The position numbers and the translations under genes were made by a program. From contig VZSE01006608.1 in the NCBI GenBank assembly GCA_013398275.1, positions 2,106,441-2,170,440 on the forward strand: 64,000 nucleotides of DNA, given 5' to 3'. The notes under the pieces are model-generated. The model was not told the DNA's origin, ran no database searches, and saw only the letters and a list, made by a program, of their open reading frames with translations. This DNA comes from Promerops cafer (Eukaryota; Chordata; Aves; Passeriformes; Nectariniidae). Shown here piece by piece: positions 1 to 13,320 of this stretch (positions are counted from its first letter, which is position 1; each line of letters starts with the position of its first letter).

Positions 1-3000
1 TTAGAAGTTTTACCCAGAGAGAAGAAAGAAGTAATGTAAATTAAGAAACAGGGAAAGAGAATACCAGAAAAAAAAAGTATCATGAGAACTTTCAAATAGT
101 AGAAATAAAACTGTATTGGAAACCTTATGCTAGGAAAAGTCTTGCATTTTTTACTGCATATTTGTAACTGGAAAACTTTTAGTTAATGGTAGAATGTTCA
201 CAGAAACTTTGTGCTGTTTTTAATATTTTGGTTGTTTGGTTGGTTTTGGCTATATCATGTGATACAAGCTGAACACAGATCACTCAGACTAAAACATATT
301 TCTGTTATTCATTCTTTTCTTCATTTCTTTGGGTAAAAGTTGAAGGTTTTTAGGAGCAGGCTCATGCTGTCAGCTTCCCATTAGGACTCTGTGCTATGAA
401 CACAGTCACATTGCTTTTTGCCTTCCTTGTCCCAGCCATGCCTCCCCCTGTCTGGAATAAAATCACGACATTTTTCTCTGACATCTTCTCATCAACTTCA
501 ATATAGCAGAAAAGAAACCTTGATCTCCTCTGGTTCCCTCCAGGACATCCCAGCTACTGCTTTCATAGTTACTGTAGCAACCTGCTTGTTACCAAATGTC
601 ATTTTGGACTCTGGAGCTCACTGTGCCTCCAGCTATGTCTAAGCCTTGTTGAACTCCTGAGCTCCCTTTCAGTAAATGTTTTCTGCTAGTCTGCAGCCCT
701 AAGTTTGTTGTCTCAGCTTGGTGTCTTGTGTCTTGACTATTGCGATGTCCTTTCAGCTGGCCTTGGCAGATGCAGTCATGGCCTGCTCCTGTCTGTTCGA
801 AATGATGCTGCGCATGATTTACTGCTCTGCCGCTTTCTGTCGTCCTCATTCCATCTCCCTCTCAACATCATACATGAGCTGTAGATCTCTGGTTTTTTTC
901 AGCTCCCTAAAAATGTGAGCTTTTTTTCTGTCTCCTAATGCCATTTCTGTGATGCAGGAGTGTCAACACCAGCCTCATCTTGTTACCCTTTCCAAAAAAC
1001 ACCCCTTATTCCCTTCATACTTTCCTCATGCTCGGTGGAGGCTTTTTGAGCGCATCCCCTGTTCTCCATATCATGTCTTCAGACTCAAGTGCTTTCAAAG
1101 TATGTAACTTAGAGTGGGATAATGATAGGCTGGGACTAACTGCTAATTGCTAGTTCTGAAATGTGATATTGCCGTGTTGTTCCATTGTTCTTCTCATCTG
1201 CCCTTATCCATATGCTGTCCCTTGTCTTAAACTCTTAACTTTGTGCAGATAGCACAGCCATTTTCACTTATTCCTTGTGCAGGGTCTGCACTAACTTTTG
1301 AGGCTTCCTTGGGGCTGGGCCTTTCAGCAATACATTGGTAGGAAGAATAATCAAGTTAGCATAGCAGTATTTCCTTCAAAAACAAATGTGCTTTTATTTC
1401 AGTGAAACATACATTCCATGATTTAAACTTAATGAGAGATTACTTAGCTTAATAAATTCTGAAGAGCTGAAAAATCTCACCATTTTTGGGATTACGATTT
1501 CTCAGATGCAATCACAAAGTATTCATTTGAAGTGGTTTAGCACTTGGCTCTTGTAAAGTAAAAGAGAATAAAATAAACTGAAGTTGGATTTAAAACTTTC
1601 TGAATTATGAGGTTCTGATTGATCTGAAATAATCGCAATAATTTTCATCCATCGTTAATTTGCCTTCTAAGTCATTAAAATAATGAGATTTTTTTTACCT
1701 CAATCAGATTTATTCTATCACTCTCACATCATTTTCAGTTTGTTTCCTCTGAGATGTTACCAATCTTGAACTTTGCAGTCAGGTTGTTTTTTTTATCCTT
1801 TTAGCATAAACTGTTTATTTCTGTGTGGTTGAACTACAATTTATACAGACAGTTTTAGTGAGCTGTGGTTTATCTTCTATAATAGGTGAGGCCATTTTGA
1901 ATAAGAAAGCTGAAATTTAGTTCAGGTATTCTGAAGATATCTGTAAACTAAACAGAGGAACATACTGAGCCCTACCTCTTGCTCCTGAAATTTGGTTTCC
2001 TATTTCATCAGATTTTTTGTGTATTCAAATTAATCTCTTGGTGATTAGGCAACTATCAACATTAGAGTGTATTTTATTCTTGACATTAATGTCTTTGGAT
2101 CGTCATTTAATTTCTGTGTTAATTGAATGTATACTCTTGTGAAACAGACACTTTAAGTGATCCAGATTTTTGATAATTGTCATTGTATATATTCATCTTT
2201 TGAATTAACCATAAAGCCGTGAATAGACTGAAATTGAACTTAGGTGTTTACCACATTACTGATTTTCTTTCATGTATATATTCAGCACTATTTGATGAGA
2301 AGCAGGTATCTTGATCTAAGCAGTGTGTCCTCAAGGAAGGAATTCCTGCCCTTATAAAAAAAGATGTCCCTGGCACATTAACCATTTTTATTGTGAGGGG
2401 TCTTCACCAGCGAATACTGTATTCTCAAATGTCTATCTTGTAGGTGGTGTAGTGCAATTTAGATGCAGCAATGCCCATGTTTCTAAATGCAGAACACCTT
2501 ACCTCCATCATGATACATCTCAACAGATTTCATTACTGGTATAACAGAAAGGATCAAGGGCCACGTGAATTGAAAAATAAAATATTTGGGGATTTCTTGG
2601 ATGCCTGAAATCTTGTGTTCTTTAAATGAAATTGCTTTATGATTGATGACCTTTGCTTTTCCTGACTTTTTTTTCAAGTAAAAAGTAAATTTAATAATTA
2701 TATTCTGTTTGAGCTCAGCTGTAACTAGTAATAGGAAAAGAAAATTGACCTTCATGTAAGTATTCTTCAAAGGCTTGGAAGGGAAATGAAAGAACATGAG
2801 GATTATATTTATTTGGTTTAGGAATACTGCACAAAACCTGCAAATGCCAGAAAATTCTGACAATCTGTCAGTACAGTTTAAGTGGCAGCCCGTAACTGTA
2901 GGCCTGTTTTTGGAAAATTGGCCTTTGCTGTGAATATTTCTGTACTTAAAATCTGTATTCTATTAGGAGGCTGTGATTCAAATAGGTTAAAAGAATTTGT

Positions 3001-3710
3001 TAGTGTGATGAAAGGTTGAGCAGGAGACACTATTTCCTCTTCATTATTTTACAGAGGAATTTTCAAAAGAGGTACAACTTTTTCTCCCTTGAATTGAAGA
3101 GTTTTTCCTGCAGTTAGCTAGGAATGAGTTGTTTGAATTTTGTACCTCAACCAACAGTTACAAAATTAAAGCAAAGCCTTGTTATGGAATTTGGCATTTC
3201 CGTTTTCTGGGGTGGCAGTCCTAATCAGTCCCTGAATTTATTATCAAGACAAAAAATAACTTAAGACACTGCTGTTATAGGGTACTAACTGAGGATTCAG
3301 AGGACTCCTTCCAGTTGCTTTTGTGCCCATCCTTTAGTTCCCAGTTCTCCTCTTCCAGGTGTGAATAGTATTAGAATGCCCACCACAACAAAATACAGCT
3401 CCACTCTTTTCTGCAACTCCTAATATTGGTGTCTGGGAACTGGAAGTCCAAGTTCTGTCTCTTCACAGAAGTGCCAAACTCCTTGCTGTTGCTCAGCCTT
3501 GGGGACAGAAAGAAGAATCTCTGCATTCTATTTCTTAAAAGTAAGCTTTAATTGAGATAAAATTCCTGAAAATTAGCACTTTAAATTTTCCACACAGCTC
3601 TTTCACTGTGAAAGATAAGAGTGTCTTTGTGTTTGGGAAAAGGTGTATGGGATAAGACAGAGAAGAAAGGTTCAATGGGCTTTAGAAAAACAGCACATGG
3701 AAATCAAGAT

Positions 3711-3751
3711 AAAAAATATAGTCACACTGGAAAAAAATATAGTCATACTGG
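3711..3751. repeat. Two-copy tandem repeat, 20/21 bp
   Basis: Two adjacent copies of an A-run followed by TATAGTCACACTGG (first copy) or TATAGTCATACTGG (second copy). They differ by one substitution and one A. This looks like a recent local slippage duplication in the intron. Confidence 0.75.
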
Positions 3752-5440
3752 AAAAAACTTACTTGGTGGAAAGGTGTATTTTAGCAAGAAAAACAATTAG
3801 TAATAAAATATTTCAACCAGCTCCACTTCTAACCATGTATTTTCAACATGATTAAAGTATTTTCTCACTTCTTTCATTTAATAGGAGTAAAGAACCACCT
3901 GTACCAGGAGTAAAAAGAATTTGAACAGGAAGGGTTTTCAGAGAAGTAAGAGAGGTTTGGGAATGCAGTCCTGTAAGGTCTCGTCACATCTCCCATGTCC
4001 TCACATGCAGAGTGGGATGGATCTGCCAGACCTGCACCACAAGGGTCCTCCTGGCAGCCCTGCAGAGTGAGCACATTGTCTTCACATCTACCTTTAGCTA
4101 CACTTTTTATTTCACTTCTTTAGAGGCAATTTGCATAGTAATTTTTCTAGTCACTTCAAATATATCAGCTTCGCACAGCAGAGCAAACCTGTGCCCATTC
4201 TCTATATTTCCTTGCTTCTCTACCATTCTGTCATGTATCTATATGAGCTTTCCAATTACATGTGGAGGGTAGATACACTTTCCAGTTTAATAAATATGGA
4301 TGTATTCAAAGTTGAGATCAAAGAAGAAGTGTATCTGAATTTTTTTTCCTCTAATAGTTTCTGATATGTTTATTTATCAGAAATGCAAGCTCACAGTCTG
4401 GTGAAACCATCTTTGTAAAAGAATTTTTTCTGTAAATCACAGCCCTCTTTGGTCATTCTTTATATTACAGAAGTGGCAGAACTGTTTAACAAAAGTGAAA
4501 AAAACCAAAATATGCCAACCTTTTCCCCTCACTAGGTTTCCATGGTACCATGCTCATATAATACACAGTGACATGTGGCCCTGGAGGAACCTGCAGTCTT
4601 CCCGGACTGACAACAAAAGTCTACAGTTCAGTTAATTCAGTATTACACAAAGTAACCAATACAGGATGACTTGAATTTTGTTTTGGCTTTTATTTTTTTT
4701 TCTCCACTATGAAAATACTCTGACACTCATATCACTGATTTATGTGATGATATTCAGGAATTCAGTGCTGATTAATGCTGCTGTATTTCCTGGATTGCTT
4801 AAGACCACAGACAGTTGAAATGCAGTATCTTCTGTGCTTGTTTATACATCAATTCAGCTTTTGATGCAACTTGGGCAGCTACACTTTTTAAAATTTCCCT
4901 TGTGCAAATAATGATTACACCTTTATTTTTGACCCTTTAGCAGTGTCCCAGAGGCATGTATAACTTTCTTAATGGGATTTTTCACAGAAATGGTGTTTCT
5001 TTCTGAGTTTCAAGGATAAGGAATCACTGTTTGTCTCAAAGGCTGCTAATGTGGCCTGGATAGAATGGATGGATGGAAGACTGAGCAAATCCCAAGGCAT
5101 AAATCAGTCCTTCACAAACAGTACTCTGCAGACCTAGATAAGTGAATGGTATAGGTAGCTAAGTATGAAAGTTAGTATGAAGCTAGAAACAAAATAAATT
5201 GCAGTATTATTTAGGTGTCAGGAATGTGTAACCATTGAGTGAGACAAGGAAATCCAAAAAGGACAGTTCTACTGACCCAAATAAGTAAAGATAGAAATGA
5301 AACCCTGCCTTGGAAATGAACACACAGACAAAATGGCAATAAACAAATTGAACACAAGATGAACAGCCAGAGAAATAAATAAGTAAAACCAAAATAAATG
5401 CCAACAAGCAAGACAGATGCAAAACACCCCAAGCAGCTGT

Positions 5441-5490
5441 TAAAAAAAAAAAGCCAAAAAAAAAGCAAAAGCAAAAAAAAAAGCATAAAT
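5441..5490. repeat. A-rich low-complexity tract
   Basis: Three runs of 9-11 A are separated by GCC, GC and GCAAAAGC. It could be the tail of an old retrocopy on the + strand, but nothing coding or repeat-like is visible just upstream, so I call it only low complexity. Confidence 0.7.
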
Positions 5491-7228
5491 ATTATGCTAT
5501 TACCCAAGTGGAAGAAATTCCAAGTGCGTGAAATTTCAAGGCTGTGTCCTAAAATGCCCTAATTTCTGTGAATTCCGTTGGAGAATTTTATTTGTGCAGC
5601 CTGTATAGGTGGACACTGGCTGCTGGAGACTTTGGGCTATCATTGGTTTTCTTTCTTTTGTTTATTTTCTCAAAGGATCAAGGAGCAAGGGCTTTTTTTT
5701 TCCTGAGGTGTTGGGCGTATTCACTGCTGTGTATGTTGAAGACGCCCATGAAGTGAAGCATTTGTGATCCTGCCCCCAGCCATGCCTTAGGGACCCGTAT
5801 TTGCAAAGTCTGTTCCGTGGAAGATTCAGCTTTTGGTGGAAAAGCTATTACTCACAGACTTCTGGAAATACCTGTATATCTAATAAAATATTTTTAGTAA
5901 ATTAATTTTGAAACATTCTGCTTTAGTTTGGTTTTCTTCTCTTTAGTTAATTTTAGTTATTAAAGTTGCAGTGCTGGATAATTTTTTCTTCCTGGACTTC
6001 TTGGGCTATAGTGGTCATTATGGAAAATATAAAAATATTTTAAAATCAAGTGTTAAAGCAGCTCTTTTTCTTTGCAGTAGAGAAAACCAACAGTTTCAAA
6101 AATGTAGTTTGAGAGAGTTCTTCAATTTCCAGACTATTTTTTCATTTTCTGTACACTTACGTAAAAATAGTTGTACTATTTTGTATTGGAAGTGTTGAGC
6201 TTTTCTTCATCATTGTGAACAGCACTCATCTCTTCTAGGATGTCTATTCCATTTGCCAAGCAATCCTGTTTAGAAGAGCAGTGATATCTGTAAACATCAG
6301 GTGAAACCCCCCGTTCTCCTGTTACCAAAGACTGAGGTAGAAGTACAGTCAAAACCTGGATTCAAGCCCATTTTAAATTCCAGCATTGCTCTGTAAGCTA
6401 CACTTGCTTTAGGGCAGGAAGCAGAACTGCAGAGATAGAATTTGGAGAGAATGGTTCCTACCAGAACACACGTGAGAAGAAAATCATGGGATAATTTATT
6501 GTTATGGAAGAAGAGCTGGAAATGCTGAAGTTCTTTGTCCCAGCAGGTTATCTTATGATCCTGCTGCCCAGAAACAAGCTTGACAAGAAAAGACTGATCA
6601 GGATGTGAAAGACTTGTTTAGAAAAGAATGTCCACATGGGAGTTAAATGGATTTTGGATGTTTTAGATAATTTCTGTCTTCTCTATATGGAGCTCGTTTC
6701 AGTTGCTTTGTTGGTCATTTTGGTGTATAGAGATTCTTTGTACATAATAATAATAAAAAAAAAAGATAATTTAGTGGTTTGAGTATTGCTCAGTCATGAG
6801 AGACGTGAGCTCATTGATCTCAGGCTTGTATGATGTTGTGTCTTGTATGATGTTGGAGCCACTCGTGGAAGGGAGGGCACTGGCGTGATAAAAAGCATTA
6901 TCCCACCCTCAGGATCTGCTTCTTATTGGCCTTTTTCCCTTATCTGGCTCAAACCCAGCTTCTTTCTAAACAAAGGTTGATTTGTCGTGGTCATCCCCTG
7001 GTGCTCACAGCCTCTGCACCTGGGCTGTACCTCGCACATATCAGCAAAGCACTCCTGCTTCTGCAGTGGTCGATTCTGAGTCATTAACCCCCAACATCTC
7101 AGTTTCTCACAGGTGCTGATGTTTTGTCTCTAAGATAAGGCACAGTTGCACTGTACATAAATCATCAAACTTATTCGAACACACTTTGTATTAGGAAAAA
7201 TAATTGATTTTTCTTTTGATTTTAAGAT

Positions 7229-7255
7229 TTAAGAAAACCATGCTGGTTTTCTTAA
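7229..7255. repeat. Perfect 11-bp inverted repeat with 5-nt loop
   Basis: The arms TTAAGAAAACC and GGTTTTCTTAA enclose ATGCT. The stem is A/T-rich and ends abruptly on both sides. It is too short for a microRNA precursor. Confidence 0.8.
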
Positions 7256-7803
7256 CCAACATGTGGTGAAGAAATGGCATAGTATTTTACAGTCCTGACA
7301 AGTTAATGAATTAACAGCTTTGTACAAAAATTTCAGGAAAAGTAAATGCACTTGCAGTCTAAGAGCACACTCTATATTCAGTAAAATTGTAGATTATTCA
7401 TACTTATTATGGGAGCCAGGTCTTTAATATTAAATGAGCAAAAGTATTCTAGGGACTTCTTGAAATTTAATCAATGCAGAACAAATTCTACAGTTAAATT
7501 CATGTCTAATTCCCATGATCCCTAAGTCCTGACGCTTGAGAGCAAATTTAGCAGTTTCAAATCATATCCCGGTAATGTCTGTTGAATAGTATTTAACACA
7601 GGAAAAAGATTTTTAAAATTGAATTTTGTAAAACACAACCATTGTAATGGGCCTGTGATTTAAAGAGTGTGGACCATGCAAGAATGACAGACAGCTTAAT
7701 AAACATTACTGTGGAAGTGTTATACTGACAAAAGTGAAGGTACCTTTATGAAAATGGCACACAGAGAGTTTTCTAATATTTTGTGTTGGTTTTTGTCTTC
7801 TAG

Positions 7804-7872
7804 AGTATCAGGGCTTCAGGGCTGGTGCTGTTGGAAACCATTCTTTTTGGATCACTTCTTCTGTACTTCCCA
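7804..7872 (+). CDS. GPR158: GPR158 internal coding exon (intracellular loop 1 and TM2)
   Basis: This 69-bp exon encodes 23 codons in one open frame. The peptide begins SIRASG, continues LVLLETILFGSLLLYF and ends in Pro. It is flanked by a pyrimidine-rich stretch ending in TAG at 7801-7803 and by a GTAAGT donor at 7873. The Ser-Ile-Arg start is the end of intracellular loop 1 and the hydrophobic run is TM2. From knowledge of the family, GPR158 is a plasma-membrane class C receptor of neurons, reported to respond to glycine and to hold the RGS7-Gbeta5 complex at the membrane. The close paralogue GPR179 differs in this stretch as I recall it, so GPR158 is preferred. The exon is too short to be found by ORF length and was recognised from its protein sequence. 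The exon could start 2 bp later at a second AG (7804-7805), but that fits the reading frame less simply. Confidence 0.9.
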
Positions 7873-10800
7873 GTAAGTCAAACTCTAGCTTTTAAAAAAA
7901 AATATACCCTTGCCGACATTTTAAAACATTGTATGAATGACTCTGGTGAAAATATAAATACTATTTATTGTTTATTAGTTTAATCTGACTACAAAATGTG
8001 CTGTGCTCTGCAAATATTCTTAAAAACACTAAAATCTTTTACTATATTTGTAATAATTATCCTTTTTCAATTTGGTAAAAATTGCCAGTGGTTTATTTGG
8101 AAGTTTTTGGGTGTTCTGGGTTAAGATCAGATTTTGCTTTGAAAGACCGTACCTTTCTAATCTGTGGTATGGGGAAAAAAAGCAAGGTATGTAAAAGAAA
8201 GACACTGGTTATACCAAATATTTCTCTAGAATGCAGTATAAAAGAGATTAATTATTTCAGTGCATTACTGGCATGTATTTTGATGTTTCTGAAGGTATGT
8301 GTCATCTTCAATACCCTGTAAGTGCAAAAAAAGAAAAAGTAATTTCACAATCACTTGAGAAATATATCACAAAACTCATGGAAATATGTGTCCATTCTCT
8401 TTACAAAAGTCCCAGAAAAACTGAGTTTTTTAATTGCCACATAAACCCAAAACAATTACTAGATAAGCAAGGCATCAAAGTGTATATTGAATGAAGCTGA
8501 TAGAAAGCATGCAGGTTGGGAGACAATCAAAGATGGAGTTGTGGACTATTTTAAAGTATGTTTGTGTTCTCTTCCTCAGTAGCCAGAATTTTTTGTGCTT
8601 TTACAGACCACAATGTAGTTACTGGAAGATGAGCTGGATAACAAAACTCTTCAGTAGCTGCAGAACGAGTAGGAAATAAACTGCAGTAGAATGTGTGAAG
8701 AATAATATAAATAAACACAAACCCTGGTGGAGTTTTTATACATTCTTTTTTGAATTGTGTGGGTCTTTCAAGTTCTAAAGAAAAATCATTTCTAGGATAG
8801 TTTTATGTATTTTTTCATCTTTCACTTTGCAGAAGTCAGGGAAATTAAAGTTTTTGTTTTTTTCATGTTGGAAAAACATTCTTTACAACTTGCAATAAAT
8901 ACATCTCCCATGGGTTTTCAGAGCTTCTTTCGTATTTCTTTTCAGTGAACAGAACAGAAAGGCCATGCACTGCTTCCTCAGCTGGTGCTGTGGAGCATTT
9001 ACAGAAATTCATAGTGTAAAGCACTATGCAAAGGGTTTCCTTTCCGTGGCTCCTCTTTGCTTTCTCAGAGCACCCTGGGACCAGGTAATGGCGTCCCCAG
9101 GCAGATGCTCAATTAGAACCAGGCAGTGCCTGTACAGCCTCAGCTCCAAAGTCTGAGAAGCCTCATCACAGCTCCTCAGAGCTGTGTCTGCAGTCTGCTC
9201 ACCTGTCACCCATTCTTTGGTTCATTTCCCAGTTCTTGTCTTGGTCCTCCATTTGTTGTGCTTCACGAAGGACAAACATCCTTTGGTGGCTGTCTTCAGG
9301 CTTCAGGTGCTCAGCCCCCGGGGCGCTGAGATACCGCTGTGGAAAAAGACTCCTCTCAGCAGCTGATGGGAAGGACCGTGCTGTTGGATGCTGGTGACCA
9401 TCCACAACCTTTAAATGCAGAGGGAGAAGAAAGGAGGTGGTCCTGGGAGGGTGCAGTTCAATAACCCAAGTGTCTCCTCAGCTCTTCACTGACATTTAAG
9501 CCCTCCCCCCCCCTTTTTTTTTCATTAAGGATGTTAAATGTGCAGCGAGTGCAAAATGACAGTTTGATGTATTATGAGGAAAAACATTTTTGCTGGAAAT
9601 TCCTGATTATCCTGTGTCCCAGATGGGATGTAGATACTTGACCAGAGTTTATCTTTCTCTGCACATCTCAAGCTCCTACTATATAAAAGTGTCTGCTGAG
9701 AGCCCTTTGTATTAGAAATGAATAGGCAAAGTGTACGACTTCTCTCTTCTAGCAGTTTTATGTTCCCACGCTCTTTGCTGGGGCACTCTTCTTTCTTATA
9801 CAGGGAATCACTAATCAGGCTGTTACTCCTACAGACTTGGGGAAAAAAAAGAGAGCAATTTTGTCATTTCTATTTTGAGGGGTTTAGGGGAGGGATGTAG
9901 CAAATGTGATAGTGGGAGGTCCTTTGCATTTTCAGACAGAGAAATGAATCCTGTTTTCACCAACCAGAAAAATATGGTTTTGTAAAATCAAAGAAGATCA
10001 GAAAGATCAGTTTTCCAGTATTCCTGTCCCTCAATCCACTACAAGGAAGTTTTCATCAATTTCTGATTCAGGGCAAGACAGTGAAACAGTATATGTGTGA
10101 AAGCTATAAAGGATAGTCTTTTTAAGAAAGAAAAGCTGCAAGGTGTGAATTATGAGGGGTGAGTCCTTAGAATGTGAACTCTTGATGTTTTGCTGTACAT
10201 GGACAGAATCTAAATGTGCTCACCTGCTTATTGTCTAGGAAAGGAGCACAAAGCAGAGCAGAATGACATGAGAAAGAAACCCCAAGCTTTAAACATAGTC
10301 TTGTTTGCACCAGCTGACATTGACACACATATTCATTCATAGCAGGGTGTAGAGCATATATTATCAATATACGTGTTGGTCATAAGTCATGTACCTGCAA
10401 AGCAGATTTTGTTTTTCCTGGGTCATATTTATTTAGCCCTTCATGTTATTTGGTGTTTTTATTTGCTTCTGAGAAGAATTGGGAATATTTTGTGATCTAG
10501 AGATGTGGTTAATCATGTAGTAACATGTGCCCAGAGGTCATTGTTTCAGCTATTTGATTTAGTCCTCATTTTATGCTAGAGGAATACTTTAGAGCTCTAA
10601 GACTAGTTAATATAGATCTCACATCTTATACACCCAAATTAGGCTGTGTTTTCCACAGATAGTATGAAATGCAAGTTAATGTATGGAATGAAGTTCATAA
10701 GCACCACTGCAGTAGGGTGTTGTCTTTTAACATAGGGCTGTTTTCCTTTGGTATCATCTCTTCTTCTATTGTTATTTGGAATGTAAAACTAAAAAGCTTT

Positions 10801-12089
10801 ACTTTCACACTCAACCAAGTGTGGAATTACACAGCTTGGCTTAGTGCATGTAACAATGTAAAGATATTAAGGGATGGCATTTCACTTCTAAATAACTGAA
10901 ATCTCTATTCATTTGAGGATTCAGTGCAAAATTACAGTCTTATTAAAAAAAACCCCAAATCCCCTTAGATTTTCTCAACACTGCTTTAAGTCTTTGGCAT
11001 CTTTGTTCTCCACTCTTCTACACTTCCCTAATTCTTTATTTTTCTAGATCTGTTTACTCAGTCTGTCTCAGATTGTTTTGAGAGCCTTCAGCATACAAAT
11101 TTCACTGTGTCTAGAAGGGGTTTATTGCATCTCTGACTTTCCCTATCCTCCAATTAAATGGAAACCAAAACCTACTTTGTTGCATTGCTGAATTTCTTTC
11201 ACTAATTGTTGTTGTTTTCATGCCTACATGCAGTAATCTATTCATAGTGTAACATCATTAATTGAAAAATAATATCACCAGTCAGCTGCTTTTGGTGAGA
11301 AAAACAGCTGTTACAATGCCCTTCTAACCAAATGGGAAGTGCAAATGATGGTCTCCACCTAAATTTATTATTCAAGTTCTGCTATACTCATAACAACACT
11401 GATCTTTCCTGAATTATAAGCAGGCAGATGAGCTTTGTCTATTAGAAATGCATAGATTTTACTCAGAAGTTGCTGGGCAGCACACATTTCGGAAGCTCTC
11501 ATTTCTTGTATTTTCTGTAGTCTCATACTAACATCTCTTATTTTGTCTTTACTTAGTCTTTCCAATTGTCAATGGATCTCCTCCAAATGAACACTAGGCT
11601 TTCTAATTGATTTTGTTTATATTTCTTTGTTCTTAGATTTTGAACAGAAAGCCAAAACTCAACCGTCTTATGGATGAGTCCCTTAATTTCGGTACTTGGC
11701 ATCTGAGGGGAGGAATCTCATTACTTTCCTTGTCCAGAAATACTGATGATTTTGAAACCTTTAGACCTTTCTTAACTCCTGTCTTGCTAATGCTTGGAAC
11801 ATGCTACCACAAGTTTAAAGACTCTTTGCTTGCTACAAAGACCTTCAATTAAAGTGAGCAGTAGCGCACTGTTGTAAGAGAGTAGCCTGTTAATTGCATT
11901 AGGGGTCAGACTTCAGGTGATTTTAGACATCTGTAATGGGCACAAGTTGAAAAATAGGAGATTCTGATAAGATATCAATAAATGTTTTTTTAACTGTGAG
12001 GATTGTCAATTACCAAAACTCTTTGTCCAGAGTTTATGAAATATCCATCTTTGGAGATGCCAGGACTTGACTGGGCCCAGGTCTGAGTA

Positions 12090-12170
12090 ACGTGACTTGG
12101 TTTTGGGCAGGGGGCTGGGGTAGGTGACCTCCAAAGCTCCCTTGCAAATGAAATTCTGTGAGTCTGTGTT
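12090..12170 (+). mobile_element. Possible CR1 3' tail fragment
   Basis: The text GGTGACCTCCAAAGCTCCC followed by AATTCTGTGAGTCTGTG resembles the end of avian CR1 elements, which typically read GATGACCTCCAGAGGTCCC and then ATTCTGTG repeats. The match is degraded and upstream sequence is not clearly CR1, so this could be chance or a very old copy. Confidence 0.45.
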
Positions 12171-12838
12171 TCTTATGTATGCATCTATAGCTGAGACAGT
12201 CACCCTATGCTCACCAAATCCTGAAGAGGATCTGGGCGTTTTATGACTTGTTTTAGACTTGGAACTTGAGAATGAGGTGCATCATGGCCAACACTTCATG
12301 GACTATAAATGAAATCTGAGGTACTTGCCTCAAATGGTGATAAGTTCCACCCTAGGCAGCTAGGATTACCTGATATATTAAATAGTTCCCATACTGCTAG
12401 TCAATATGAACTGAAACTCCAAAATTCATGCAATGGATTGCATGATATAATGATATGATAGAATTTCTACAGTCAGTGATTAAAGTTAAGTGAGTATGAT
12501 GATGCAAAAACCAAGGGAATAATTTCTTCTCCGTGTTCTTGATATAGTAGATAAGAAGTACTAGATTTAAATTCCAGCAAGTGAAAGTTGTTAGACAGTG
12601 AGGCTGAATCTTGTAACAGTGAGGTCAACTAGATCATAAGATTGACTAGCTTTGGAGGCTGCAGAGTATCTTTTTAAAAACTTATGTTTTTTTTCTTTCA
12701 CTCTTCCCTTCCTTTGGCTAAAAGAATCCAAATTCATTACAGCTTTCTCCTGTTTTTTCCAAACTGCAAATTATAACAAGGCAATATTGTTATCAGTTTA
12801 GAGAAATGGAGCTGTGGGTTGGAGGGCGTTGACATCCC

Positions 12839-12893
12839 AATGCTCATGAAGTAGTTCAATAGCAAATCCTGGAATAAACTTGGTGCTCAGACA
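12839..12893. repeat. 55-bp dispersed repeat, copy 1
   Basis: This segment matches 14948-15002 at 50 of 55 positions and contains AATCCTGGAATAAACT in the second copy's form with an A-for-G change nearby. The similarity stops at the same points on both sides. It abuts the LTR-like block and may be an LTR edge: one strand ends in ACA and the other begins TGTCT. Orientation cannot be settled. Confidence 0.7.
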
Positions 12894-12894
12894 T

Positions 12895-13320
12895 TACATT
12901 TAATATCCATGTGTTCCATAGGGACAACACACATGCACCAAAGCTCAATGTGACAAGCAGTGTGTTTTATTGTTGAGAGCCTTCTTATATAGGGAGTTCA
13001 AAACTGCTGGGTCTCAACTGCTGGTCTGATCCCCACACAGCCCAGCTCCTGACCAGTGAGATGTCTGCAGCCCAGCATGGAATGTGACTGGGTGAAGTCC
13101 CTGTGTAAATTTAAATCCAACCTATCCCTGCCTCATCTGAGGAGCTGTTTTACCTCTAGTCTGGCCGAGGTTGAAGGTCTGATTCATTTGGCAGCTACAA
13201 GCTAGCTGCAAATCACGACCCTCAGACATCTTGTTGCATGTATTAGGTGTTAAGATCTGTTTCTGGGGTTGTCTTACTCCCTCTTTCACACTCAAGCTAA
13301 AATCACCTACCCTTTTGTGT
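12895..13320 (-). mobile_element. LTR-like block of an endogenous retrovirus (class II-like), degraded
   Basis: Read on the minus strand this has a TATA box (CTATATAAG, near 12984-12992), then CTCTCAAC and an AATAAA signal at 12966-12971 about 15 bp later, then a short U5-like stretch. The close spacing of TATA box and poly(A) signal, with AATAAA inside an ACAATAAA context, is the arrangement seen in avian alpharetrovirus-type LTRs. The 5' edge in U3 and the exact 3' edge are not resolved, and I see no internal gag, pol or env sequence beside it, so it is most likely a solo LTR. Borders are approximate. Confidence 0.55.

Larger units (their letters stand above)
1..7803 (+). other. GPR158: GPR158 intron, 3' part (upstream of the TM2 exon)
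   Basis: This is AT-rich intron sequence that ends at the acceptor at 7801-7803. I see no CR1, LTR or SINE in it. All open frames are short and unrelated to known proteins; the longest (minus strand, 2483-2863) is within what chance allows in 64 kb. Small structures are a 20/21-bp tandem pair at 3711-3751, an A-rich tract at 5441-5490 and a perfect 11-bp hairpin at 7229-7255. The intron's 5' end is outside the window. Confidence 0.8.

Noticed and set aside
2483..2863. 126-codon open frame on the minus strand
   Set aside because: It has low-complexity composition, no recognisable domain and no splice or promoter context. A few frames of this length are expected by chance on six frames of 64 kb of AT-rich DNA.
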